A stretch of DNA of 51,074 bases from an uncultured Gemmiger sp. (GTDB lineage Bacteria > Bacillota > Clostridia > Oscillospirales > Ruminococcaceae): contig CALXHQ010000015.1 of the NCBI GenBank assembly GCA_944388145.1, positions 1-51,074 of the forward strand, written 5' to 3'. This document shows positions 8,025 through 16,741 of this stretch, piece after piece. Position 1 is the first letter of the stretch; each line of letters starts with the position of its first letter. Made by a program: the position numbers and the translations under genes. Under the pieces are notes generated by a model, which saw only the letters and a program-made list of their open reading frames with translations, did no database searches and had not been told where the DNA came from.

Positions 8025-9257
8025 TTATCCTTCCGCCGCCAATACCCGGCGGTACCCATCCATCAGCCGGCGGTAATCGGCCTCCGGCCCGCCGCCGTAG
8101 CGTTCCAGCGCCGCGGCCCGGATGGCTTCCGGGTCATACTGGCCGCGGTCTGCGGCAAGGGCGGCCACAGCCTCCGCCAGGGCGTGCGGGTCGCCGGGGG
8201 CAAAGCGTGCGCCATCCTCGCCGGGGGTCACGGCGGCCCCCACGTTGCCAATGCCGCTGGCCAGCACCGGTGTGCCCAACAGGTGGGCCTCGGCGGGCAC
8301 CAGGGCAAATGTCTCATAACACAGGCTGGCGGCCACCACGGCCAGGCTGCGGGCCATCTCGGCGTGCAGTGCATCGGGGGCCAGCCGGCCCAAAAATTCC
8401 ACGTTTGGGCCGGCGCTGTCCTTGGCCCAGGCATCCAGCGGGCCATCCCCGGCGATCAGCAGCCGGGGGGCGGCGGGGTCGGCTTCCAGCAGTTTCCAGG
8501 CGGCCAGGACAGTGCGCAGACCCTTCAGTTCCTCCAGCCGCCCGGCATAGAGCACCTGATTTTGCCGTGCTGCCATGGGCAGCGGCGCGGTCAGCTCGCC
8601 GGGCAGCGGCGCCGATACCGGGTTCGGCTTAACAAACAGCCGGTCCGGGTCAAACACCCGGTGCCGGGCGTTGCATTCCAGCAGCTTCTGCCGGTCAAAC
8701 TCGGTGGGGGTGAACAGCGTCACCTTTTTATACGTGCCCAGCAGCCGGTGAAATCCGTATACAAAAGCGCACACCGCGCTTTGCAGCAGGCTGCCCCGGT
8801 AACACCGGTGCCTTACGGCGCACAGCAGGCTGTGCCGGGGGCAGTCCTCGCAGACATTGCCTTCCCGAAGAAAGACGCCATTGGGGCAAAACAGCCGGAA
8901 ATTGTGCAGGGTCTGCACCACCGGGACCCGCTCGGCAAAGCAGGCCCAAAATACCGCGGGGCTTGTCACCAGCAGGGTATTGTGCACATGCACCAGCTGG
9001 ATGTTGTTTTTGCGGATCAGCGCCCGAACCTCCCGCCGGGTCCTTCGGCTGTACACCGCCCGCAGCGGCAGCAGCAGCTTCTGCCACAGGCTGGCGTCCG
9101 CCTCGGTGTTGGACCGCTCGTAGACGGTTACCGTGTGGCCGTGGGCTTCCAGCAGCTGCCGCTCGGCGGCAAAGACGGTGTCCTCGCCGCCGGACAGCCG
9201 GTAATGGGTGTGCACCAGCAGGATGCGCCGGGGCAGGGGAATGTTTTGGCCTGCCAT
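8025..9257 (-). CDS. GT4-family glycosyltransferase with Cys-rich insert
   Basis: 410 aa starting at ATG 9257 behind GGAGGTGG; an in-frame extension to 9311 lacks a ribosome site. The N-terminal motif RILLVHTHYRLSGGEDTV and the long acceptor domain are typical of GT4 enzymes whose loop FCPNGVF..NVCEDCP..C holds four to five cysteines, probably a metal site. The donor domain carries VLYAGRLEELKG, ETFALVPAEAHLLGTPV (E-x7-E) and a C-terminal helix. It is the first gene of the minus-strand glycan cluster, with a promoter about 110 bp upstream. Substrates are unknown. Confidence 0.88.
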   Translation of the reverse strand: MAGQNIPLPRRILLVHTHYRLSGGEDTVFAAERQLLEAHGHTVTVYERSNTEADASLWQKLLLPLRAVYSRRTRREVRALIRKNNIQLVHVHNTLLVTSPAVFWACFAERVPVVQTLHNFRLFCPNGVFLREGNVCEDCPRHSLLCAVRHRCYRGSLLQSAVCAFVYGFHRLLGTYKKVTLFTPTEFDRQKLLECNARHRVFDPDRLFVKPNPVSAPLPGELTAPLPMAARQNQVLYAGRLEELKGLRTVLAAWKLLEADPAAPRLLIAGDGPLDAWAKDSAGPNVEFLGRLAPDALHAEMARSLAVVAASLCYETFALVPAEAHLLGTPVLASGIGNVGAAVTPGEDGARFAPGDPHALAEAVAALAADRGQYDPEAIRAAALERYGGGPEADYRRLMDGYRRVLAAEG

Positions 9258-9363
9258 GCGCCCACCTCCTGCAAAATAGAAAAAACACGGTTGTGTTCCG
9301 CCCGCCGGCATCGCCGGACACCGCCGCGGATGCGGCAGACCGGCCCCGGAACAGGCTGGGTTT

Positions 9364-9391
9364 ATTATACCCTTTCACGCCGCAAAAGAAA
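9364..9391 (-). promoter_or_regulatory. Promoter of the glycan-cluster operon
   Basis: On the minus strand a perfect -10 TATAAT (9364-9369) follows a poor T-rich -35 (TTTCTT, 16-bp spacer). The leader to the first GT4 start is about 100 nt and contains a small CCGGC/GCCGG hairpin. With the promoter at 9544-9572, it accounts for the 462-bp gene-free interval between the two divergent loci. Confidence 0.5.
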
Positions 9392-9543
9392 AGCCCCGCC
9401 CCGCCGCTGCAATCTCCCCGCTCAAAATCTTGCAGATTCGTGCCATTCGTTTCGTTTTTGTGGAAACTGCACAAATTACACAAAATTTTCTGCGCGTGGT
9501 AAAACCACTTAGGTCGTTTTTGTCGCCACTTATGAAAATACCA

Positions 9544-9572
9544 TTGATATTGTGTGTCCAAAATGTTAAATT
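9544..9572 (+). promoter_or_regulatory. Promoter of the GH2-GH3-GPH locus
   Basis: -35 TTGATA, a 17-bp spacer and -10 TAAATT. The predicted start near 9579 gives a leader of about 140 nt. The AT-rich stretch just upstream (9470-9545) stands out from the GC-rich surroundings and is where a regulator would bind, but no clear operator palindrome is visible. Confidence 0.6.
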
Positions 9573-9719
9573 AGAGATACTAACAATCTGTCAGTGTGCG
9601 GCAGCCGCCGTGGAGCCGCACCCCCACCCGGGCAAAACGCCGCGGGATTTTGCACCGTGAAATCGCCAGAAGTCGTCTGCCCGTCACGCTGCCAAGAGCA
9701 GGGTAAGGAGAAGAAAGCC

Positions 9720-11642
9720 ATGCGCAATAAAATCAGCATCAACAAGGGCTGGAGTTTCTGCGGCCCGGACAAGTCGGTCACTACCGTCGATGTGCCCCAT
9801 ACCTGGAACAACATTGACGGCCAGGACGGCGGCAATGACTACTGGCGCGGCAGCTGCACTTACACCAAAACCTTTGACAAGCCGGCCTTTGATCCGGCTG
9901 CTCAGGTGGTCTACCTGGAGTTCGAGGGCGTCAACGCCTCGGCGGATGTGACCCTCAACGGCCAGAAGGTCATCCATCACGACGGCGGCTATTCCACCTT
10001 CCGCGCCGATGTCACCGCCCTGCTGAAGGACAAAAACACGCTGGAGGTTGTGGCCGACAACAGCCGCAACGACCGCGTCTACCCCCAGAAGGCCGACTTC
10101 ACCTTCTACGGCGGCATCTACCGTGACGCCTGGCTGGTGGTGGTCAGCAAGGACCACTTTGATATGGATTATTTCGGTGGTCCCGGCTTCCAGGTAACCC
10201 CCACTGTGGACGGCAAAAACGGCAAGGTCCGCGTGCAGAGCTGGACCAATGTCCAGAACCCGGATGTCACCGTCGCCCTGACCGACGCTTCCGGCAAGGT
10301 TGTCGCCGCCGGCAAGGGAACCGATGTGGAGCTCACCATCCCCCAGGTCCACCTGTGGGACGGCGTGGAGGACCCCTACCTGTACACCGCCACCCTGCAG
10401 CTGATGGAGAACGGTCAGCCGGTGGATGAGGTCAGCTGCCGCTTCGGCGTGCGCAGCTTCCGCGTGGACCCCAAGGAGGGCTTTTTCCTCAATGGCCGGC
10501 GGTATCCGCTGCACGGCGTGTCCCGCCATCAGGACCGCAAGGGCATCGGCAACGCGCTGACCAGGGAGATGCACAAGGAGGATATGGACCTGATCCGTGA
10601 GATCGGCGCCAACACCATCCGCCTGGCCCACTATCAGCACGCCCAGTATTTCTACGACCTCTGCGACGAGTACGGCATGATTGTCTGGGCCGAGATCCCC
10701 TACATCTCGGAGCATATGCCCAACGGCCGCGAGAACACCATCAGCCAGATGAAAGAGCTGATTACCCAGAACTACAACCACCCCTCCATCGTCTGCTGGG
10801 GCGTCTCCAACGAGATCACCATCTCCACCAAGGACAAGGCCGACATGCTGGACAACCACCGGGTGCTCAACGACCTCTGCCACGAGATGGACAAGACCCG
10901 CCCCACCACCCTGGCCTGCTACGCCATGTGCGGCCCCTTCAACAAGGTGGCCCACCTGACCGACCTGGTCAGCTGGAACCTGTACCTGGGCTGGTATGTG
11001 CCCGGTCTGTTTTTGAACGACTGGTGGATCAATTTCTTCCACCTGTGCTACCCCAACCGCTGCCTGGGCTACTCTGAGTACGGCTGCGAGGCCATGCCCA
11101 ACCTGCATTCCTCCCACCCGCACCGGGGCGACCACACCGAGGAATACCAGGCCATCTACCACGAGTTCATGCTCAAGTGCTTTGAGCGTCACCCCTATAT
11201 GTGGAGCACCCACGTGTGGAATATGTTTGACTTTGCCGCCGACGCCCGCGACCAGGGCGGCGAGCCGGGCATGAACCACAAGGGCCTGGTCACCTTTGAC
11301 CGCAAGATCAAAAAGGACGCCTTCTACGCCTACAAGGCCTACTGGAGCAAGGAACCGTTTGTCCACATCTGCGGCAAGCGCTATGCCGACCGCCCCGAGG
11401 CCGAAACCACCGTCAAGGTATACACCAACCAGCCGGAAGTGTCGCTGTACAAGGACGGCCAGCTGGTGGAGACCAAACAGGGCGACAAGGTGTTTGAGTT
11501 CAAGGTCAGCCTGAACCCGGAGACCCACCTGGAAGCCAAGGCCGGCGCCTGCACCGACACCGCCGTGCTGCACAAGGTGGATACCCCCAACCCCAATTAT
11601 GTGCTGAAGGGCAAGAGCTCCAACAGCGCCAACTGGGTGTAA
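9720..11642 (+). CDS. GH2 glycoside hydrolase (beta-galactosidase/glucuronidase class)
   Basis: 640 aa starting at ATG 9720 behind AAGGAG. Three GH2 parts are seen in order: a sugar-binding jelly roll (residues 8-150, with VPHTWN and GSCTYTKTF), an Ig-like sandwich (about 155-250), and the TIM barrel (from 255) with GVSRHQD. Glu365 in GVSNEI is the acid/base and Glu453 in YSEYG is the nucleophile. The compact length and missing LacZ C-terminal domain point to a small beta-galactosidase type; I do not see the NxK motif that marks glucuronidases. There is no signal peptide, so it acts in the cytoplasm on oligosaccharides probably imported by the GPH transporter downstream. Confidence 0.85.
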   Translation: MRNKISINKGWSFCGPDKSVTTVDVPHTWNNIDGQDGGNDYWRGSCTYTKTFDKPAFDPAAQVVYLEFEGVNASADVTLNGQKVIHHDGGYSTFRADVTALLKDKNTLEVVADNSRNDRVYPQKADFTFYGGIYRDAWLVVVSKDHFDMDYFGGPGFQVTPTVDGKNGKVRVQSWTNVQNPDVTVALTDASGKVVAAGKGTDVELTIPQVHLWDGVEDPYLYTATLQLMENGQPVDEVSCRFGVRSFRVDPKEGFFLNGRRYPLHGVSRHQDRKGIGNALTREMHKEDMDLIREIGANTIRLAHYQHAQYFYDLCDEYGMIVWAEIPYISEHMPNGRENTISQMKELITQNYNHPSIVCWGVSNEITISTKDKADMLDNHRVLNDLCHEMDKTRPTTLACYAMCGPFNKVAHLTDLVSWNLYLGWYVPGLFLNDWWINFFHLCYPNRCLGYSEYGCEAMPNLHSSHPHRGDHTEEYQAIYHEFMLKCFERHPYMWSTHVWNMFDFAADARDQGGEPGMNHKGLVTFDRKIKKDAFYAYKAYWSKEPFVHICGKRYADRPEAETTVKVYTNQPEVSLYKDGQLVETKQGDKVFEFKVSLNPETHLEAKAGACTDTAVLHKVDTPNPNYVLKGKSSNSANWV

Positions 11643-11647
11643 GGGGC

Positions 11648-11668
11648 GGCGCACCGCACGGGTGCGCC
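11648..11668. other. Intercistronic hairpin between GH2 and GH3 genes
   Basis: GGCGCACC and GGTGCGCC pair around GCACG, 5 bp after the GH2 stop. No T-run follows, so it is more likely an mRNA-stabilising or processing hairpin than a terminator. A second imperfect stem lies at 11684-11717. Confidence 0.5.
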
Positions 11669-11804
11669 AACTGCAAATTTGTTTATCCCTGCCCGGCGGC
11701 CGACAGCCGGCAGGATAAAGGGGACGGCAGCCGGTCCCGGCGGGCCTCACGCCGGGGTACAGGATACCGCCCGAAAAATGACGTATGGAAGAGAGGATAA
11801 CACT

Positions 11805-14786
11805 ATGCAGAAAAAGCCGAAAGTTACATTGTGGTCGATCCTGACCGCATTGTGCGCGGTTTTGACAGTCGCGGCACTGGTCGCCACCTTCATTGTGGCG
11901 CCCATGTACGAGACCACTGTCAACGTTGCGCTGAATGCGGCGACCTATCGCATCATCAAGGGCGATACCGACGAGGACACCAACTACTTCACCAGCGACT
12001 TTGCCTCCAATGAGGAGCGCGAAGCCTACGAGGCAGAGCTCTGCGCCACCGTTGAGGCCGAGGGCGCCGCTCTGCTGATGAACAACAACAGCGCACTGCC
12101 CCTGGCCAGCGGCGCAAAGGTCAGCCTGTTTGCCCGCGGTTCCGTCGACCTGATGTACGGCGGCACCGGCTCCGGCTCGGTGGACACCAGCGCTGCTCCC
12201 ACCCTGAAGGATGCCCTGGAGGCTCAGGGCATCGAGGTCAACCCCACCCTGTGGGACTGGTACACCTCTGAGAGTGTTGCCGGCAAGTACAGCCGTGTGA
12301 CCCCCGCCGCCATCTCCGACGCACTGGCTGCCAACAGCGAGTACGACGTGAACGAGGCCCCCTGGTCCGAGGTGGAGAGCAACACCTCCTCCAGCTTTGC
12401 CGACTACGGCGACGCTGCCATCGTCGTGTTCTCCCGCTCCGGCGGTGAGGGCGCTGACCTGCCCAGCGGCGACAACGGCTCCGGCGTCGAGTGGACCGGC
12501 CCCGCAAACTATCTGGAACTCTCCCAGGAGGAGAAGGACCTGCTGGCCGGCCTGAAGGCCCTGAAGGACGCAGGCACCTTCAAGAGCATTGTCGTGCTGC
12601 TCAACACCTCCAACGCTCTGGAGCTGGACTTCCTGAACCCCGAAATCTGCGGCACCGATTACGGCATTGACGCCTGCCTGTGGGTGGGCGACGTGGGCCA
12701 GACCGGCGCCAACGGCGTCGGCCAGATCCTGTCCGGCGCGGCCAACCCCTCCGGCAGCATCGTCGATACCTTCTGGTACGACAACCTGGCCAACCCCGCT
12801 GTCACCAACTTCTACAGCCGTCCCTACCCCAACAATGCCGACTACGGCTTTATTGCTGACGACAAGGACAACGGCAACCAGGGCTACTACGTCGTCTATC
12901 AGGAGGGCGTCTACCTGGGCTACCGCTACGCCGAGACCCGCTACGAGGACTATGTCATGGGCACCGGCAACGCCGGCAATTACAGCTACGGCACCACCGT
13001 CGCCTATCCCTTCGGCTACGGCACCAGCTACACCACCTTTGACCTGTCCAACTACACTGTGACCGACAACGGCGACGCCTTTGAGGTCAATGTCACTGTC
13101 ACCAACACCGGTTCCGTGGCTGGCAAAAAGACCGTCCAGGTCTACTTCCAGTCCCCCTACACCCAGTACGACAAGGACAACGGCATCGAGAAGGCCAGCG
13201 CTGAGCTGTGCGGCTTCGACAAGACCGAGATCCTGGAGCCCGGCGCTTCCGAGACCCTGACCATCTCGGTCCCGAAGAGCGAGCTGCGCACCTACGATGC
13301 CAACGGCGCCAAGACCTACATCCTGGATGCCGGCGACTACTACTTCACCGTTGCCAACGGCGCGCACGAGGCTGTCAACAACATCCTGGCCGCCAAGGGC
13401 TACACCGTTGAGAGCACCGAAGGCCGCATGGATGCCGACGGCAACGCCAACCTGACCTGGAAGTGGACCAACGCTGCGCTGGACACCACCACCTTCGCCA
13501 CCAGCGAGGCCACCGGCAATGCCATCACCAACCTGTTTGACGATGCCGACCCCAACAAGGTCAGCTATTCTCCCGGCCAGGTCACCTGGCTGAGCCGCTC
13601 CGACTGGACCGGCACCTATCCCACCGGCACCTTCGATTTCGCGCTGAACGATGACCTGGCTGCGGCGCTGGCCAACACCCAGTACGACGGCAGCGAGGCT
13701 TCCAGCGTGGAGATGCCCACCACCGGCGCGGACGGCGACCTGACCCTGGCCTCCATGATCGGCGCCGACTACGATGATCCCCAGTGGGAAAGCCTGCTGG
13801 ACCAGGTTACCTTCGATGAGATGAACCTGCTGATCACCCAGGGCTTCCACAACACCAAGGCCGTTGCCTCCATCGGCAAGACCGCCACCAAGGACGAGAA
13901 CGGTCCCCAGGGCCTGACTGCTGCCCTGACCGGCGGCGCTTCCGCCATGTGCTACACCTCTGAGGACGTCATGGCCGCCACCTTCAACACCGACCTGATC
14001 AACGATGTGGGCCGCTGCATCGGCGAGGACTGCCTGGCCATGGGTTACTCCGGCCTGTACGGCCCCGGCATCAACATGCATCGCACCCCCTACTCCGGCC
14101 GTAACTTCGAGTATTACTCCGAGGATCCCTTCATCGCCGGCACCATCTGCGCCGCCGAGGTTCAGGGCATCCAGTCCAAGGGCGTCTATGTCTACCTGAA
14201 GCACGTCGCCCTGAACGACTCCGAGTCCAGCCGTATGGGTGTCAACACCTGGCTGAACGAGCAGACCGCCCGCGAGATCTACCTGGAAGTTGCCGACAAG
14301 GCCGTTGTTGACGGCGGCGCCTGGTGCACCATGTCCGGCTTCAACCGCTGGGGCGCCACCTGGTGCGGCAAGTACCAGAACCTGCAGACCGACTACCTGC
14401 GCGGTGAGCTGGGTATGCGCGGCATGTCCATCACCGACTACTCCGGCGGCAGCCACTACATGGATTCCACCGACGCGCTGATTGCCGGCACCGAGATCTG
14501 GGACAGCCCCACCCCGCTGCACACCGAGATCCTGGCCAACTACGAGAACGATGCCTACATCGTCAGCATGATGCGGGAGGCCACCCACAAGATCCTGTAC
14601 ACCGTTGCCAACTCCAACGCCATGAACGGCTGGTCCAGTGCCGACCGTCTGGAAGTGATCATCCCGTGGTGGAAGCTGGCAGCCTGGGCAATGTGCGCTG
14701 TGCTGGCCGTGCTGACCGTCATCTGCGCTGTGATGCTGAAGGGCGCTTTGAAGAAAAAGCGCGCCAACACCAACAAGGCGTCCTGA
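11805..14786 (+). CDS. Membrane-tethered GH3 beta-glucosidase with swapped domain order
   Basis: 993 aa starting at ATG 11805 behind GAGAGGA. A membrane helix (residues about 8-35) comes first. The part that is normally C-terminal in GH3 follows: a Rossmann-like domain with ALLMNNNSALPLA, then an Fn3-like domain with VTVTNTGSVAGKKTVQVYF. The catalytic barrel comes last, with LKHVALND and the nucleophile Asp878 in SITDYSGG. A second helix (about 953-980) and a basic tail (KGALKKKR) close the protein. Basic ends on both sides mean both termini should lie inside and the enzyme outside. It probably trims beta-linked glycans at the cell surface for the GPH transporter. Ser-Asp, usual at the nucleophile, is Thr-Asp here. 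Confidence 0.88.
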   Translation: MQKKPKVTLWSILTALCAVLTVAALVATFIVAPMYETTVNVALNAATYRIIKGDTDEDTNYFTSDFASNEEREAYEAELCATVEAEGAALLMNNNSALPLASGAKVSLFARGSVDLMYGGTGSGSVDTSAAPTLKDALEAQGIEVNPTLWDWYTSESVAGKYSRVTPAAISDALAANSEYDVNEAPWSEVESNTSSSFADYGDAAIVVFSRSGGEGADLPSGDNGSGVEWTGPANYLELSQEEKDLLAGLKALKDAGTFKSIVVLLNTSNALELDFLNPEICGTDYGIDACLWVGDVGQTGANGVGQILSGAANPSGSIVDTFWYDNLANPAVTNFYSRPYPNNADYGFIADDKDNGNQGYYVVYQEGVYLGYRYAETRYEDYVMGTGNAGNYSYGTTVAYPFGYGTSYTTFDLSNYTVTDNGDAFEVNVTVTNTGSVAGKKTVQVYFQSPYTQYDKDNGIEKASAELCGFDKTEILEPGASETLTISVPKSELRTYDANGAKTYILDAGDYYFTVANGAHEAVNNILAAKGYTVESTEGRMDADGNANLTWKWTNAALDTTTFATSEATGNAITNLFDDADPNKVSYSPGQVTWLSRSDWTGTYPTGTFDFALNDDLAAALANTQYDGSEASSVEMPTTGADGDLTLASMIGADYDDPQWESLLDQVTFDEMNLLITQGFHNTKAVASIGKTATKDENGPQGLTAALTGGASAMCYTSEDVMAATFNTDLINDVGRCIGEDCLAMGYSGLYGPGINMHRTPYSGRNFEYYSEDPFIAGTICAAEVQGIQSKGVYVYLKHVALNDSESSRMGVNTWLNEQTAREIYLEVADKAVVDGGAWCTMSGFNRWGATWCGKYQNLQTDYLRGELGMRGMSITDYSGGSHYMDSTDALIAGTEIWDSPTPLHTEILANYENDAYIVSMMREATHKILYTVANSNAMNGWSSADRLEVIIPWWKLAAWAMCAVLAVLTVICAVMLKGALKKKRANTNKAS

Positions 14787-14914
14787 CCGGAAACGTCCGC
14801 AAAAAAACTTTCACTTGTTCCTTTTCAGGGTGTAACGTCGCACTGTAAACTGCGGCAGACAAGAAACCGCATACCGGAAGCCAGGGCTGTTGCACCGTAA
14901 GTTTGTACCCGAAA

Positions 14915-14961
14915 GCAGGCCGCCCCGCACGCACTTTGCGGGCGGGGCGCCTGCCCTTTTT
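14915..14961 (+). terminator. Terminator/attenuator hairpin just before the GPH gene
   Basis: GCAGGCCGCCCCGCACGCA pairs imperfectly with TGCGGGCGGGGCGCCTGC and is followed by CCTTTTT. It ends only about 8 nt before the GGAG of the transporter gene, so read-through from GH3 would be reduced and the transporter may also use a local promoter (a weak candidate lies around 14810-14850). Confidence 0.75.
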
Positions 14962-14981
14962 ATAAAAAGGAGAAAATGCAT

Positions 14982-16598
14982 ATGAGTGAAACAAAAACCG
15001 TAGGCTCCGGGCATCACAGCAGTTACAACCGCGCAAAGATGTATCAGCTGGTGTTGTTCCCGATGAACAACGGCGCGACCAACGTTTATTTCGTACTGAT
15101 TCTTTCCTATGTAGCGCAGTTTGGTTCCAGCGTGCTGGAACTGGGCATCTTTGCCTCCATCATGGTCACCGTGATGCGTATCGCTGATGCGGTGACCGAC
15201 CCCATCATTGGCGCGCTGATGGACCGTACAAACACCAGAATTGGTAAATTCCGGCCCTTTATGATCATCGGCAGCATTATTATGGCGATCAGCGTGATTG
15301 CTCTGTACGTGCTGCTGCCGTTCATCCCCAACACCATGATGCCCATGCGGTATGTTGGCTTTGTGGTGGTCTATTTCGTCTGGGTCATTGGCTACACCTT
15401 CCAGACTTCCGTCACCCGTGCTGGCCAGACCGTTCTGACCAATGATCCCAACCAGCGCCCGCTGTTTACAATCTTTAACACCATCGGCTCCATGTTGGGT
15501 ATGGGTGTTATGCAGCTGCTGATCCCGCTGTTGAAAAACATGTATAACATCTACGATGATCAAGGTGAGCTGCTGGTTTCCGGCTATGCGCGGCCGGAAT
15601 TGTACCGTGTCATCGCTCCGGTGGGCATCCTTGTTTCCGTCGCGCTGACGATCCTGGCCATTATCGGCATTGCCGGTAAGGACCGGCCCGAGTTTTACGG
15701 CCTGGGTGGCAGCCAGGAAAAGGTCAAGATTTCCGAATATGTGGAGATCATCAAGAGCAATAAGCCCATGCAGCGGCTGATGGTGGCCGGCGCCGGCTGC
15801 AAGCTGGCCCTGGCCATCGCCACCAACACCACGGTCCTGTTGGCCCTGTACGGTATTGTTATGGGCAACTACGACAGCCTGTATCTGCCCATGATGATTT
15901 TGGGCTATGTCTTTGCTGTTCCGTTCTTCCTGCTTTCGGTTCGTACTTCGCAGAAGCAGGGACAAAAGGCATCGTTGATGCGGTATGTCTCTGTGGCATT
16001 TATCTGCTACATTGGCGTGCTGGTGCTGCTGATCGTTTGCGACCATACGGCTGGCAGTGCCCTGACACTCTCCTTCCCGTTCAAAGGCGGCGGAGCCATT
16101 AACATTTATACCATCCTGTTCATCCTGTTCTTCGGTATCGGCTACGGCGCCTACTACGCCACCGCCGATATGCCCATCCCCATGGTGGCTGACTGCTCCG
16201 ACTACGAGACCTATCGTTCCGGTAAGTACATCCCCGGCATTATGGGCACGCTGTTCTCCCTCGTGGACAAGCTGGTTTCCTCTCTGGCCCAGACCCTGGT
16301 CGCCTTCATCTTCCTGGCCTGCGCCGGCCTGAGCGAACTGCCTGACGACGCAACGCCCTACTCTGACGGCCTGAAGATCGCAGTCATCATCATGTTCTGC
16401 ATCATCCCGCTGATCGCCTGGGCCGCTACTCTGATCGCCATGAAGAATTACAGCCTGACCGGCGCCCGCATGAAGGAAATCCAGGCCGTCAACGCCTGCC
16501 GCAAGGACGCCATCGCCGATGGCATGTCTCTGGAAGAGGCCATGAAGAAGTGGACCAAGGTGGAGGACCTGCCCGCGGAATACCGCGAGAATGCCTGA
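14982..16598 (+). CDS. GPH-family sugar:cation symporter
   Basis: 538 aa. Two ATGs are possible (14976 and 14982); the second sits 9 nt from GGAG and is preferred. The protein has 12 predicted membrane helices of the MFS fold and the GPH signatures ADAVTDPIIGALMDRTNTRIGKFRPF, where the cation-binding acidic residues and the loop 2-3 motif lie, and MVADCSDYETYRSGKYIPG in the second half. GPH proteins import glycosides, pentosides or hexuronides with Na+ or H+. Following a surface GH3 and a cytoplasmic GH2, the likely cargo is a small beta-glycoside or disaccharide. Confidence 0.9.
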   Translation: MSETKTVGSGHHSSYNRAKMYQLVLFPMNNGATNVYFVLILSYVAQFGSSVLELGIFASIMVTVMRIADAVTDPIIGALMDRTNTRIGKFRPFMIIGSIIMAISVIALYVLLPFIPNTMMPMRYVGFVVVYFVWVIGYTFQTSVTRAGQTVLTNDPNQRPLFTIFNTIGSMLGMGVMQLLIPLLKNMYNIYDDQGELLVSGYARPELYRVIAPVGILVSVALTILAIIGIAGKDRPEFYGLGGSQEKVKISEYVEIIKSNKPMQRLMVAGAGCKLALAIATNTTVLLALYGIVMGNYDSLYLPMMILGYVFAVPFFLLSVRTSQKQGQKASLMRYVSVAFICYIGVLVLLIVCDHTAGSALTLSFPFKGGGAINIYTILFILFFGIGYGAYYATADMPIPMVADCSDYETYRSGKYIPGIMGTLFSLVDKLVSSLAQTLVAFIFLACAGLSELPDDATPYSDGLKIAVIIMFCIIPLIAWAATLIAMKNYSLTGARMKEIQAVNACRKDAIADGMSLEEAMKKWTKVEDLPAEYRENA

Positions 16599-16653
16599 AC
16601 CCTCTGATCATGTAAGCCCGCTCCGGGCCCAATCGCAACTATCCTGAAACAAG

Positions 16654-16702
16654 AACATCCCCCCGCTGCGCCGGCTGTCTGCCGGTCTGGCGGGGGGATG
16701 TT
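16654..16702. terminator. Bidirectional terminator between GPH and response regulator genes
   Basis: A 13-bp stem, AACATCCCCCCGC / GCGGGGGGATGTT, encloses a second CCGGC/GCCGG stem. It separates the convergent transporter and response-regulator genes. Confidence 0.8.
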
Positions 16703-16741
16703 TGGTGTAATGGCCGGGGCAGGGGAGCGCGCGCCCCGCCC

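Noticed and set aside
9684-14588. Very long open frame (over 1600 codons) on the strand opposite the GH2 and GH3 genes
   Set aside because: It mirrors the strongly biased codons of the two glycosidase genes, crosses both of them and the gap between, and gives Val/Gly/Ala-rich sequence with no domain.
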